From Clostridia bacterium (GTDB lineage Bacteria > Bacillota > Clostridia > TANB77 > CAG-508): a DNA stretch of 64,000 nt. Under the pieces are notes generated by a model, which worked only from the letters and a program-made list of their open reading frames with translations, had not been told where the DNA came from and did no database searches. Where the stretch lies: assembly GCA_022792135.1 (NCBI GenBank), contig JAAWAM010000015.1, positions 1 to 64,000 on the forward strand, read 5' to 3'. This document shows, one piece after another, positions 30,420 to 38,986 of this stretch. The position numbers and the translations under genes are program-made. Position 1 is the first letter of the stretch. Every line of letters begins with the position of its first letter.

Positions 30420-30974
30420 ATGAAGGAACAATTTTTAGAACTATTAAAACAAGTAAAAAGAGAAGGAATCGAAGATTTAATCCAGTTTTTAGAAAAATCA
30501 GACTTTTTTATTGCACCAGCAAGTACTAGATTTCATGGGAACCATGAAGGAGGATTGGTTGAGCATAGTATAAAAGTATATGAAATATTAAAACATAAAG
30601 TAGAAAATTGTATTATGGATATAGAAATCTCAGAGGAATCTATCATTCTAATTGGGTTATTACACGACATTTGTAAAACAAACTTTTACAAAGTAGACTT
30701 TAGAAATGCCAAAAACGCATTAGGAGTATGGGAAAAAGTACCTTATTATACAGTAGAAGACACCATACCATATGGACATGGAGAGAAATCAGTTATGATG
30801 ATTACAGAATATATCAAACTAACACCAGAAGAAAAATATTCTATTCGTTGGCATATGGGATATACAGAACCAAAAGAAAACTATAATGCAATCGGAGCAA
30901 CTTATACAAAATATCCAATTGCCCTTTTAACACATGAGGCAGACTTAGAAGCAACATATTTTTATGATACTTAA
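30420..30974 (+). CDS. HD-domain phosphohydrolase-like protein
   Basis: 184 aa. The HD metal motif is present: GNHEGGLVEHS, then LIGLLHDICK (HD pair), with YGHGEKS and IRWHMGY supplying further histidines. Similar to small HD hydrolases seen in Clostridia and phages. The substrate is unknown, perhaps nucleotides. ATG follows AAAGGTGAG. A sigma-A promoter for the next RNA gene lies 30 bp after its stop. Confidence 0.75.
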   Translation: MKEQFLELLKQVKREGIEDLIQFLEKSDFFIAPASTRFHGNHEGGLVEHSIKVYEILKHKVENCIMDIEISEESIILIGLLHDICKTNFYKVDFRNAKNALGVWEKVPYYTVEDTIPYGHGEKSVMMITEYIKLTPEEKYSIRWHMGYTEPKENYNAIGATYTKYPIALLTHEADLEATYFYDT

Positions 30975-31004
30975 AAATAAAAAAGGATTATTTTTTTAAG
31001 GCTA

Positions 31005-31033
31005 TTGACTTACAGGGTAAATATTTATATAAT
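31005..31033 (+). promoter_or_regulatory. Strong promoter of the 6S-like RNA
   Basis: TTGACT (31005-31010), a 17-bp spacer and TATAAT (31028-31033). Confidence 0.8.
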
Positions 31034-31039
31034 AGTCAA

Positions 31040-31165
31040 AGAAAGTAAGAATAAGCAGAATGTGGTTGCCATCCCCTAATATAAAAAACACATTCTTGCT
31101 TGACGGTAGAATGTGTTTTTAAACTTTACATCGGCAACCACATTTTGTGGTTTCTTATTTTCTAT
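31040..31165 (+). ncRNA. ssrS: Probable 6S RNA
   Basis: About 125 nt behind a near-consensus promoter with no ORF. The fold is a long interrupted rod: outer arm AGAATAAG/CTTATTTT, middle stem GTGGTTGCC (31062-31070) with GGCAACCAC (31133-31141), an open asymmetric bubble, and a terminal stem of 11 bp (ACACATTCT/AGAATGTGT). 6S RNA mimics an open promoter and binds RNA polymerase. In B. subtilis a 6S gene lies beside rarA, and rarA follows here too, which supports the call. No covariance search was run. Confidence 0.6.
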
Positions 31166-31233
31166 TTAAATTATAGGATATTTAAGTACAAATGTCAATA
31201 ATTAGATAAAATTTAATTAGGAAGGAAATAAAA

Positions 31234-31866
31234 ATGTTAGCATATATAAAAGGAACCTTAGAAATGAAAATGACAGGATACATTGGTATCGATGTAGGAG
31301 GATTAGGCTATAAAATATTCATGTCAGAAACAGGAATCGAAAGATTAGGAAACATAGGAGAAACCATAAAAGTCCATACACATTATAGAGTAAGAGAAGA
31401 CGACATTAGTATCTATGGATTTAATACATTAGAGGAATTAAAAATGTTTGAATTATTACTTGGGGTAAGTGGAGTAGGAGCCAAAACAGCATTAACTATG
31501 CTTTCTATATGTGAACCATCAGAATTTGCCTTAGCTGTTATATCAGAAGATGTAAAAACACTAACTACGATACCAGGAATTGGCCCAAAATCTGCCCAAA
31601 GAATCATACTAGAATTAAAAGATAAAATAAAAACAGAACAACAAGTAGAAGCCATTAAAAATCAAATAGACGGAACCACACCAATAAGCATTAAAATGCA
31701 AAAAGCAATGATTCATAATGAAAAACAAGAAGAAGCCATAGCAGCCCTTCAAGTATTAGGTTATAACAAAAAGGAAATTAACAAAGTATTTGAAAAAATA
31801 GAAATCAAAGAAATGACAGTAGAAGAATTAATCAAAAAAGGATTAAATCTTTTAGGAAATGGCTAA
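31234..31866 (+). CDS. ruvA: Holliday junction DNA helicase subunit RuvA
   Basis: 210 aa. It begins MLAYIKGTLEMKMTGYIGIDVGGLGY, the OB-fold domain; two helix-hairpin-helix motifs follow (VSGVGAKTALTMLS and IPGIGPKSAQRIILELK), then a flexible linker and the C-terminal domain III (EEAIAALQVLGYNKKEI) that contacts RuvB. RuvA binds four-way junctions and directs RuvB branch migration. ruvB is not adjacent; rarA follows after 45 bp. Confidence 0.95.
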   Translation: MLAYIKGTLEMKMTGYIGIDVGGLGYKIFMSETGIERLGNIGETIKVHTHYRVREDDISIYGFNTLEELKMFELLLGVSGVGAKTALTMLSICEPSEFALAVISEDVKTLTTIPGIGPKSAQRIILELKDKIKTEQQVEAIKNQIDGTTPISIKMQKAMIHNEKQEEAIAALQVLGYNKKEINKVFEKIEIKEMTVEELIKKGLNLLGNG

Positions 31867-31891
31867 TGAGGGACAGGTACACATTAGCCAT
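31857..31891 (+). repeat. REP-like palindrome at the end of ruvA
   Basis: AATGGCTAATG and CATTAGCCATT enclose AGGGACAGGTACA. The GGGACAGGT and ATTAGCCATT parts recur in the palindromes at 45807 and 50070. Confidence 0.6.
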
Positions 31892-31911
31892 TCATAAAGA
31901 AGGAGGAGAAG

Positions 31912-33143
31912 ATGAATTCCAATGAGCCATTAGCCTTTCGTATGAGGCCAAAAACATTAGAAGAATATGTAGGGCAAGAACATATCCTTTCCAAAGATAA
32001 AATACTATATAGAACGATCAAAGCAGATAGACTATCGAGTATTATTCTATTTGGACCTCCAGGTTGTGGAAAAACGTCACTTGCAAGAGTCATTAGTGAA
32101 ACAACAAAATACAAATTTTATAAAATCAATGCGGTAACAGCAGGGGTTGCAGATATTAAAAAGGTAGTGGAAGAAACTAAAAACTTTATGCTTAATCCAG
32201 GAGGAAAGAGTATTTTATTTATTGATGAAATTCATAGATTTAATAAATTACAACAAGATGCCTTACTTCCATTTGTAGAAAATGGAACCATAATTTTAAT
32301 TGGAGCAACAACAGAAAATCCATATTTTGAAGTCAATAAAGCGTTAATATCAAGATCCATGGTCATTAAATTAAATCCATTAACAGAAGAGAATATTTAT
32401 CAAATTTTAAAAAATGCATTAGAAAGAAAAGATGGACTTCGGAGAATATAACATAAAAATAGAAGATATGACATTAAGAAAATTAGCCAGAATAGCTAAT
32501 GGAGATGTAAGAACAGCACTAAATGGATTAGAAATAGCAACACTAACAACTGCTATGAGCGAAGATGGATTTATTCATTTAACCGATGAAGTAATTAAAA
32601 ATAGTGTGCAAAGTAGGAAAGCAATTTTTGATAAAAATGGAGAAGAACACTACGACAACATCAGTGCTTTTATCAAATCTATGAGAGGTTCTGACCCAGA
32701 CGCAACTGTATTTTATTTAGCAAGGGCATTAAATCGGAGGAGAAGACCCCATGTTCTTAGCAAGAAGAATTGTAATTTGTGCTTCAGAAGATGTTGGTAT
32801 GGCAAACCCAAATGCTTTAGTAGTAGCCAATAGTGCAATGCAAGCAGTACATATGGTAGGAATGCCAGAAGCAAGAATTATTTTATCACAAGCAGCCATC
32901 TATGTAGCAACTTCAAAAAAATCAAATGCTTCCTATTTAGCAATTAATCAAGCATTAGAAGATGTACAAAATAAAGAGACAGGAGAAGTTCCCATGCACA
33001 TTCGAAATGCACCAATTGAAAAAATGAGAGAACTAGGTTATAACCAAGGCTATTTATATCCACATGATTTTCCAGGACACTATGTAGAGCAACAATATCT
33101 TCCCGATAAAATGTTAGGAACTCAATATTATAAGGAAGAATAA
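31912..33143 (+). CDS. rarA: Replication-associated recombination protein RarA, two +1 recoding sites
   Basis: 409 aa when two C bases are skipped. AAA+ ATPase of the RarA/MgsA/WRNIP1 family that works at stalled replication forks. PLAFRMRPKTLEEYVGQEH start; Walker A FGPPGCGKTS; Walker B ILFIDEIHRF; sensor IGATTENP; after site 6 GEYNIKI...ARIANGDVRTALNGLE; after site 7 GGEDPMFLARRIVICASEDVGMANP and the GYLYPHDFPGHYVEQQYLP ending. Frame 0 stops at 32451 and, after the first shift, at 32833. All three segments match the family without gaps, so two independent random indels are unlikely. GGAGGAG before the ATG. Confidence 0.9.
32440..32442 (+). other. In-frame CGG, +1 recoding site 6 (rarA, first)
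   Basis: Frame 0 reads GGA CTT CGG AGA ATA TAA. Skipping the C gives CTT (C) GGA GAA TAT AAC, G-L-G-E-Y-N (residue 177). Confidence 0.88.
32735..32737 (+). other. In-frame CGG, +1 recoding site 7 (rarA, second)
   Basis: Frame 0 reads TTA AAT CGG AGG. Skipping the C gives AAT (C) GGA GGA GAA GAC CCC ATG, N-G-G-E-D-P-M, which matches the family's AGEDPxFIARR (residue 275). Confidence 0.88.
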
Positions 33144-33216
33144 ATGCTAAATGAACTACCATTTCTAATTTTAAGAAATTTACTCAAAAAATTCATAAAA
33201 TTCATAAAAAATGGAG

Positions 33217-33242
33217 AACCTACTAAAAAGTAGGTTTTTATT
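33217..33242 (+). terminator. Terminator directly before the first TSUP gene
   Basis: AACCTACT and AGTAGGTT form the stem, followed by TTTATTT. It ends one base before the ATG at 33244. Confidence 0.65.
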
Positions 33243-33243
33243 T

Positions 33244-33618
33244 ATGGAAAAAGAAAATAATTTGATAAATACAATTAAAAAAATCATAATAGGAATGTTA
33301 GCTGGTATCGTAAGTGGACTATTTTCAACAGGTGGAGGAATGATATTAGTACCAGCTTTTATACATCTATTAGAATTAGAAGATACAAAAGCACGAGGTA
33401 CATCCGTATTTTGCATTTTACCAATGGTAGTCACAAGTAGTTTTTTCTATTATAAAGGAAATTATATCAATTGGAAACTTGCCCTTCTATGTGCCATAGG
33501 AGGAGCCATTGGTGGTTATATGGGCGCAAAATTACTAAAAAAGTTACCAGAAAAGATATTGAAAATGGCATTTACAATATTTTTAATTTATGTATCTTTT
33601 AAAATGATAACAACTTAG
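33244..33618 (+). CDS. TSUP (TauE/SafE) family membrane protein, first half-size gene
   Basis: About 124 aa with four membrane helices. The TSUP signature lies at the start: IIGMLAGIVSGLFSTGGGMILVP, followed by DTKARGTSVF and GGAIGGYMGAKLLKKLP. Full-size TSUP exporters carry two such repeats; here each repeat is a separate gene, so the pair probably forms a heterodimer. Substrates of the family include sulfite, sulfonates and other organic anions. ATG 33244 is used; ATG 33211 lies inside the terminator stem. No clear ribosome binding site is visible. Confidence 0.75.
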   Translation: MEKENNLINTIKKIIIGMLAGIVSGLFSTGGGMILVPAFIHLLELEDTKARGTSVFCILPMVVTSSFFYYKGNYINWKLALLCAIGGAIGGYMGAKLLKKLPEKILKMAFTIFLIYVSFKMITT

Positions 33619-33666
33619 TAGAAGAATATATTCCAAGTAGAACAAAGAGATAGAAAGGGAGAAAAT

Positions 33667-34047
33667 ATGATAGAAGTTTTCATTGGAGTGGTATCAGGAA
33701 TTGTAAGTGGAACAGGAATGGGAGGAGGAACGATTCTAATCTTTTTACTTACCTTTATGATGGGAATTGAGCAACACGTAGCACAAGCAACCAATTTAAT
33801 TTTTTTTATTCCAACTTCAATTGTGGCTATTATTGTAAATTTAAAAAATAAAAACATAGATTTAAAATTAGCTATTATGCTATCAATATTTGGAATATTA
33901 GGAGCCATTATTGGAGCCAATCTATCCATTCATATTGATGTCTCTATTTTAAAGAAATGTTTTGGAATCTTCTTAGCAATTGTGGCTGTAAATGAAATAT
34001 ATTCCTTAACAAAACAGTATAAAAAATCAAAAAAGACAGAATACTAA
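33667..34047 (+). CDS. TSUP (TauE/SafE) family membrane protein, second half-size gene
   Basis: 126 aa, four membrane helices, with the same repeat signature: VVSGIVSGTGMGGGTILIF, QHVAQATNLIFFIPTS and GILGAIIGANLS. It is separated from the first half by 48 bp, with its own AAAGGGAG site and a stop codon between them, so this is not a frameshifted fusion. The partner of the preceding gene. Confidence 0.78.
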   Translation: MIEVFIGVVSGIVSGTGMGGGTILIFLLTFMMGIEQHVAQATNLIFFIPTSIVAIIVNLKNKNIDLKLAIMLSIFGILGAIIGANLSIHIDVSILKKCFGIFLAIVAVNEIYSLTKQYKKSKKTEY

Positions 34048-34069
34048 ATAAAAAAGAGAGGTGAGTATT

Positions 34070-34210
34070 ATGAAATTTATAAAAGGTGTTATGATAGGAA
34101 GCTTAATCACAACAGGATTTGTTATGATGTATAATGAAACAGGAATGATGAATAAAAAAACGATGATGAAAAAGGGAAAGCAAATGGCAAAAAAGATAGG
34201 AATTATATAA
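34070..34210 (+). CDS. Small single-pass membrane protein
   Basis: 46 aa: a glycine-containing membrane helix (KGVMIGSLITTGFVMMY) and a very basic tail with many Met and Lys. Similar in shape to DUF3918/YtxH-like small proteins of Firmicutes. GAGAGGTGAG lies before the ATG. Function unknown. Confidence 0.6.
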   Translation: MKFIKGVMIGSLITTGFVMMYNETGMMNKKTMMKKGKQMAKKIGII

Positions 34211-34213
34211 TAA

Positions 34214-34260
34214 GAATCGGTATTTAAATTGAGAAATTCAATCTAAATACCGATTTTTTG
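34214..34260 (+). terminator. Terminator
   Basis: AATCGGTATTTA..ATTGAG and CTCAAT..TAAATACCGATT form a long stem ending in T. Confidence 0.8.
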
Positions 34261-34298
34261 ACTACTTTTATCTAAATAAGAAAACCAAAAAATATAAA

Positions 34299-34796
34299 CT
34301 AGAAGTTTACTTCTTTAAAATCTTCTTCTTTTAGACATTCTACTTTTTTATGACAATGTTTTTCTTCTTCACATTTATGATAATGTTCTTTTCTATCATC
34401 GATAAAACAATCACATTTATCACATTTGTCACCTTTTAAACATTTTGCTTCATGATGACATTTAGCGCATATTTTAATTTTTTTTGTATCATTTACCCAT
34501 ATTTGTAAAGCATATTCTTTTCCAGGGCATAAAGGTCCAAATACAAATTCTCCTTCTTTATCTGTAAAAGTATGACCAATTGGTCTTCTTTCTTCTTTTC
34601 CATGTTCACAAACAACCTCAACTAATTTAACAACTGCGTTATCTACTGGTTCTTTAAAACAGTTTTTAACAACACCATAAATTACGTCACGATTATCTTC
34701 TGGTAAAGTAATATCCAAGTCAAATTGTTTACCTCCTGAAATTACACCATCTACATCTAAGATTGGACAGTGTGGTTTTCTAGCGTCCATTTCCAT
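34299..34796 (-). CDS. Cys/His-rich protein with carboxypeptidase-regulatory-like domain
   Basis: About 165 aa. The N-terminal half is a beta-sandwich like the carboxypeptidase regulatory domain: YGVVKNCFKEPVDNAVVKLVEV, then GHTFTDKEGEFVFGPLCPG. The C-terminal third is packed with Cys and His (CAKCHHEAKCLKGDKCDKCD, KHCHKK), which suggests metal binding. Clostridial proteins of this type are of unknown function; some are linked to spore coats. ATG 34796 is better spaced from AAAGGA than ATG 34805. Confidence 0.6.
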   Translation of the reverse strand: MEMDARKPHCPILDVDGVISGGKQFDLDITLPEDNRDVIYGVVKNCFKEPVDNAVVKLVEVVCEHGKEERRPIGHTFTDKEGEFVFGPLCPGKEYALQIWVNDTKKIKICAKCHHEAKCLKGDKCDKCDCFIDDRKEHYHKCEEEKHCHKKVECLKEEDFKEVNF

Positions 34797-34993
34797 ATAT
34801 CTCATTCCTTTCTTTGTTTACAACATAAATGTTGTTTAATATATCATATGAATAAAATGACAAAAGTTGAAACTTTTTGTCTCATATTTTAGAAAAAAAT
34901 AAAATATCGTGTAAATTAAGAAAGAAAATAAAAAGGAATATTTATATTTTCAGAAGCATAGAATGAAAGTAGCTTGAACTAGGAGGTTTTTTT
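34797..34993. other. Divergent intergenic region before pdaB
   Basis: Holds the divergent promoters; no gene. AGGAGG lies before pdaB. Confidence 0.4.
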
Positions 34994-35770
34994 ATGTTTT
35001 TGGTATTTAACAAACAAAAAATATATACATATGCGGTATCATTAGTAACGGTAGTTGTACTATTTTGTGTAGCTAGTAGTTTCAATCATACCAATCAAAA
35101 TACAGTTCAGACTTCAGTAACCAATCAAAAAAGATTACCAATTTATCATGTGCAGACAGAAGAAAATAAAGTAGCCTTTACTATGAATTGTGCTTGGAAT
35201 GCAGATGATATTGACAGTATTTTAGAAACATTAAAAAAGAATGATACAAAAATAACCTTTTTTATGGTAGGAGACTGGATTGACAAATTCCCAGAAGCGG
35301 TCAAAAAGATACAGGAAGCAGGACATGAAATTGGTAGTCATAGTAATACCCATCCTCATGTTAACAATTTAAGTTATGAAGAAAATATAAACGAAATTGA
35401 AAAAAGCAATGACAAAATTGAAAAGATAACAGGAAACAGAACCAAAATATATCGAGCACCTTATGGGGAATATAATGATACGGTAATCAAAGCAGCACAG
35501 GATAAAGGGTATCAAACCATCCAATGGAACTTAGATACCTTAGATTATACTGGGTTAACAGGAAACGAAATGTGGAATCGACTGAAAGATAAAATAAAAC
35601 CAGGAGACATTATACTAAGTCATAATGGAACCAAACATACAGCAGATGCACTGGATATGTTACTTAAAAACATAAAAGCAAAAGGAGTAGAGGTAGTAAG
35701 AGTATCAGACTTAATATATCAAGAAAGTTATACCATTAACAACAATGGAACACAAATAAAAAATAAGTAA
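34994..35770 (+). CDS. pdaB: Polysaccharide deacetylase, PdaB-like, sporulation
   Basis: 258 aa. Membrane anchor (about 11-30), then a NodB domain: VAFTMNCAWNADDIDSIL, TFFMVGDWIDKFP, HEIGSHSNTHPH (HxxxH zinc site), IYRAPYGEYND, WNLDTLDY and GDIILSHNG. The FTMN.AW.ADD start is the PdaB variant seen in spore formers, where the usual FDDG is replaced. PdaB is needed for spore maintenance in Bacillus. AGGAGG lies before the ATG. No recoding site. Confidence 0.85.
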   Translation: MFLVFNKQKIYTYAVSLVTVVVLFCVASSFNHTNQNTVQTSVTNQKRLPIYHVQTEENKVAFTMNCAWNADDIDSILETLKKNDTKITFFMVGDWIDKFPEAVKKIQEAGHEIGSHSNTHPHVNNLSYEENINEIEKSNDKIEKITGNRTKIYRAPYGEYNDTVIKAAQDKGYQTIQWNLDTLDYTGLTGNEMWNRLKDKIKPGDIILSHNGTKHTADALDMLLKNIKAKGVEVVRVSDLIYQESYTINNNGTQIKNK

Positions 35771-35830
35771 TGTATAAAGATGAAAATACTGGAAACAATA
35801 AAAACATAAAATGAGATAAGGGGATAAAAG

Positions 35831-36334
35831 ATGACTTTTATTGGAGTAATTTCAGAACATAAAAGTTTCGAAAGGATAAAAGAGAAACTAGAAAATAAAG
35901 AAATGAAATTCATTCATATTCATAAAAACAGTATAGAAAATATAAAAAATATAAAATTTGAAATGATTATCATAAATACAAATTTAGAAAGTTTTCAACA
36001 AAAAGAGAATATTCTTGAGCAAATATGTTTTCGTACAAAATATTTAGGAATTAATACAGATATCAATTTGAAATTCGACTTATCAAATCAAAGTAAAACC
36101 AATATCATCACTTATGGATTAAATCAAAAAGCAACGGTAACTGTTTCGAGTATAACAGATAACAATATTTTGGTTTATTTACAAAGAAATATAAAAAATA
36201 GAGAAGGAAACATAATTGAAGTAGGCGAAAAACGAATTAGAATAAACGAACCATGTAAACTAAAAACGTATGAGATTTTAATAATTTATATCATAAATTT
36301 AATCAATCAGAATTCCATAATGGAGGAAATATAG
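35831..36334 (+). CDS. Hypothetical protein, Mur-ligase-like segment
   Basis: 167 aa. Soluble and mixed alpha/beta. A middle stretch, NIITYGLNQKATVTVSSI, recalls the domain boundary of Mur ligases but no ATP-binding motif is present. It may be a sporulation-linked conserved Clostridial protein, given its place after pdaB. AAGGGGA lies before the ATG. No firm assignment. Confidence 0.5.
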   Translation: MTFIGVISEHKSFERIKEKLENKEMKFIHIHKNSIENIKNIKFEMIIINTNLESFQQKENILEQICFRTKYLGINTDINLKFDLSNQSKTNIITYGLNQKATVTVSSITDNNILVYLQRNIKNREGNIIEVGEKRIRINEPCKLKTYEILIIYIINLINQNSIMEEI

Positions 36335-36494
36335 GAAAAATCTAACTTTTTTTAGAAAAATTAACTCTTTATGTAGACAAAACCAAAAAAAAGGTGTATA
36401 ATAAGAAATGTAAGTCAATTGTACGTAAAGAAAAACAAAATGATAAAAAGTTTTGTAAACCGAGGATAAAATAAAAAAATAGGGAGGAAAAAAA

Positions 36495-37196
36495 TTGGAT
36501 ACAAATTATTTAGAAAACAACTATTTAACATTAGTTGGTAAAGTTACAGGAGAAAAAAAATTCAGTCATGAAATTTATGGAGAGAGTTTTTATATTTTTA
36601 ACTTAAGTATACCACGTTTAAGTGGAAACAATGACATCATACCAATCACAATTTCAGAAAGACTAATCAAAGAAGATACCTTACAAGAAGGAAAGAAATT
36701 ATTAGTAAAAGGACAATTCAGATCTTACAATAGTTATGAAAATGCAAAAAATAGATTAATCCTAACCGTTTTTGCAAAAGACATAGTAGAACTTAAAGAA
36801 GACGAACAAGAAGAAGAAAACGAAATCATAAGAAAAGAAACCATAACCAATGAAGTCGTATTAATCGGATTTATCTGTAAAAAACCAATTTATAGACAAA
36901 CACCATTTGGAAGAGAAATATCAGATATTTTATTAGCAGTCAATAGAGCCTATAACAAATCAGATTACATTCCATGTATTGCATGGGGAAGAAATGCAAG
37001 ATTTTGCCAAAACTTAGAAGTAGGTAGCCAAGTAAAAGTAATAGGAAGAGTACAATCAAGAACCTATGAGAAAAAGCACGAAGATGGAGCTGTAGAAACA
37101 AGAGTTGCTTATGAAGTTTCAATTGGAAGTTTAGAAGTCATAGAAGAAAAAAATGACGAAAAAGAAATAGAAACACAAAAGCAAGAAGCGGTATAA
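36495..37196 (+). CDS. SSB-like protein with two OB folds
   Basis: 233 aa. Two OB-type units: residues 8-100 (NYLTLVGKVTGEKKFSHEIYG, LLVKGQFRSYNSYEN) and 118-215 (NEVVLIGFICKKPIYRQTPFG, DYIPCIAWGRNARFCQNLEVG, VKVIGRVQSRTYE). The second is a clear SSB core. It lacks the DDLPF tip of the housekeeping SSB, so it is a paralogue, perhaps for a specialised ssDNA role. TTG start after GGGAGG. A TATAAT box lies near 36396. Confidence 0.75.
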   Translation: MDTNYLENNYLTLVGKVTGEKKFSHEIYGESFYIFNLSIPRLSGNNDIIPITISERLIKEDTLQEGKKLLVKGQFRSYNSYENAKNRLILTVFAKDIVELKEDEQEEENEIIRKETITNEVVLIGFICKKPIYRQTPFGREISDILLAVNRAYNKSDYIPCIAWGRNARFCQNLEVGSQVKVIGRVQSRTYEKKHEDGAVETRVAYEVSIGSLEVIEEKNDEKEIETQKQEAV

Positions 37197-37216
37197 AAGG
37201 GAAAATAAATTTTATA

Positions 37217-37256
37217 AAAAGTTTCAAAAGTATAGTCTTTTGAAACTTTTTTTGGT
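37217..37256 (+). terminator. Terminator
   Basis: AAAAAGTTTCAAAAG and CTTTTGAAACTTTTT form a strong stem with T tail. Confidence 0.85.
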
Positions 37257-37298
37257 ATAATTTGAAAAGTAAAAAAATAAAAACAAAGGAGAAGTCTC

Positions 37299-38963
37299 AT
37301 GAAAAAAGAAAAGAAAAAAAGACTAAGTGCAAATGTAAAATTTACGATATTAGCCATCTTACTAATTGCTATTTTTTGCCTTGCATTAACACCAGTAACC
37401 CTGCAAAATGACACTTATTATACCATAAAAATTGGAGAACATATCATGAAAGAAGGAGTTGATAGACAAGACCCTTTTTCTTGGCATGAAAATTTAGCAT
37501 ATACCTATCCCCATTGGGCATATGATGTGGCAACCTATTTGATTTATGATGCATTTGGAATGACAGGAATTTATATAACAACTTGTATGTTAGCAGTCAT
37601 TCTAGGAATATCCGTTTATTTCGTCAATACCAAACTGGTCAAAAATCAAATTTTCTCTTTTCTAATAACCATAGGTGTCATGTATTTATTACGAAGTTAT
37701 ATCGCAGCAAGAGCACAATTAGTAACCTTCATCCTATTTATTTGGACTATTTTCTTAATCGAAAAATTTTTAGAATCCAGAAAGAAAAGGTATGCAATAG
37801 GGCTAATTATCATACCATTTATCATTGCTAATGTTCATTTAGCAGTATTCCCATTTTACTTTATACTTTACTTGCCATATATTGCAGAATATATCATTGC
37901 CAGTTTTGCAGAAATAATTATATATAGAAAAAACAGCATCAAAGAATTAAAAAGAAAGATAGCTAAGTTAGCAAAAAGTGGTGGAAACCAAGAAAAGAAA
38001 GAAGCATTAGAAAAAGAATTAAAAAAACTAGAAGAAAAAGTAGATAAAATAAAAGTAAAAAGAAGCAAAGAATTAAAAGAACCATATAAAATAAGATTAA
38101 CCAAAAATGATAATGTCAAATGGTTGATTTTGGTCATGATAATTTGTTTGTTAACAGGATTATTAACACCATTAGGAACTACACCTTATACTTATTTAGT
38201 AAAAACAATGCAAGGAAATACAACCCAAAACATTAATGAACATTTACCAATGACACTTGCCAATAACACAGAAATGATATGTACTTTAATTCTATTTTTA
38301 GCAATTTTAATCTTCACTAAAGTAAAAATTAGATTAAGTGACTTATTTATGTTAGGAGGACTATGTTACTTAATGTTAACCTCTAAAAGGCAACTAACTA
38401 TGTTTGTATTAATTTGTTCTGTTATCTTAAATCGATTTATGGTAGAATTACTACAACGATATACCAAAGTAAGGGTAGAAGAAATAACGAAAAAAATGAC
38501 AAATGTGATAACAATCATTACCATTACATTAGTTATGTTAGGATTCAGCTATTATATGGCAGAAGACAAATTTAACGATACTTATGTAGATGAAACATCC
38601 TATCCTGTACAAGCCTGTGACTATATTTTAGAAAATATCGATTTAGGAAAAGCAAGATTTTACAATGAATACAACTATGGAAGTTATCTATTATATAGAG
38701 GAATACCAGTATTTATCGACTCAAGAGCAGATTTATATGCACCGGAATTTAGCGGAAAAAAAGATGATATTTTTATGGATTTTATAGAAACTTCTAATAT
38801 TAGTACATTTTATGAAGATACCTTTGAGAAATATAATATTACTCATGTTATCACATACAAGAACTCAAAAATGAATATGATTATCACAAAAACAAAAGAC
38901 GAAAAATACAAAGAATTATATAGTGACAGAAGCTTTGTAGTATATGAGAGAGTATCCAATTAG
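37299..38963 (+). CDS. Polytopic membrane protein, function unknown
   Basis: 554 aa with about ten membrane helices in two blocks, split by a cytoplasmic coiled coil (about 205-265, KKEALEKELKKLEEKVDKIK). The first loop has TYYTIKIGEHIMKEGVDRQDPFSWHENLAYTYPHW (motif parts DP.SW and PHW), typical of a Clostridial family distantly like GT-C glycosyltransferases. The C-terminal domain after the last helix is extracytoplasmic and starts YPVQACDYI. A glycosyl transfer role is inference only. AAGGAG lies before the ATG. Confidence 0.55.
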   Translation: MKKEKKKRLSANVKFTILAILLIAIFCLALTPVTLQNDTYYTIKIGEHIMKEGVDRQDPFSWHENLAYTYPHWAYDVATYLIYDAFGMTGIYITTCMLAVILGISVYFVNTKLVKNQIFSFLITIGVMYLLRSYIAARAQLVTFILFIWTIFLIEKFLESRKKRYAIGLIIIPFIIANVHLAVFPFYFILYLPYIAEYIIASFAEIIIYRKNSIKELKRKIAKLAKSGGNQEKKEALEKELKKLEEKVDKIKVKRSKELKEPYKIRLTKNDNVKWLILVMIICLLTGLLTPLGTTPYTYLVKTMQGNTTQNINEHLPMTLANNTEMICTLILFLAILIFTKVKIRLSDLFMLGGLCYLMLTSKRQLTMFVLICSVILNRFMVELLQRYTKVRVEEITKKMTNVITIITITLVMLGFSYYMAEDKFNDTYVDETSYPVQACDYILENIDLGKARFYNEYNYGSYLLYRGIPVFIDSRADLYAPEFSGKKDDIFMDFIETSNISTFYEDTFEKYNITHVITYKNSKMNMIITKTKDEKYKELYSDRSFVVYERVSN

Positions 38964-38986
38964 GAATGGATAGAAAAGGAAGTAAA

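Noticed and set aside
33211-34047. The two TSUP genes as one frameshifted transporter
   Set aside because: Each has its own stop or start, and the second has its own ribosome binding site, with a 48-bp gap. Paired half-size TSUP genes are known.
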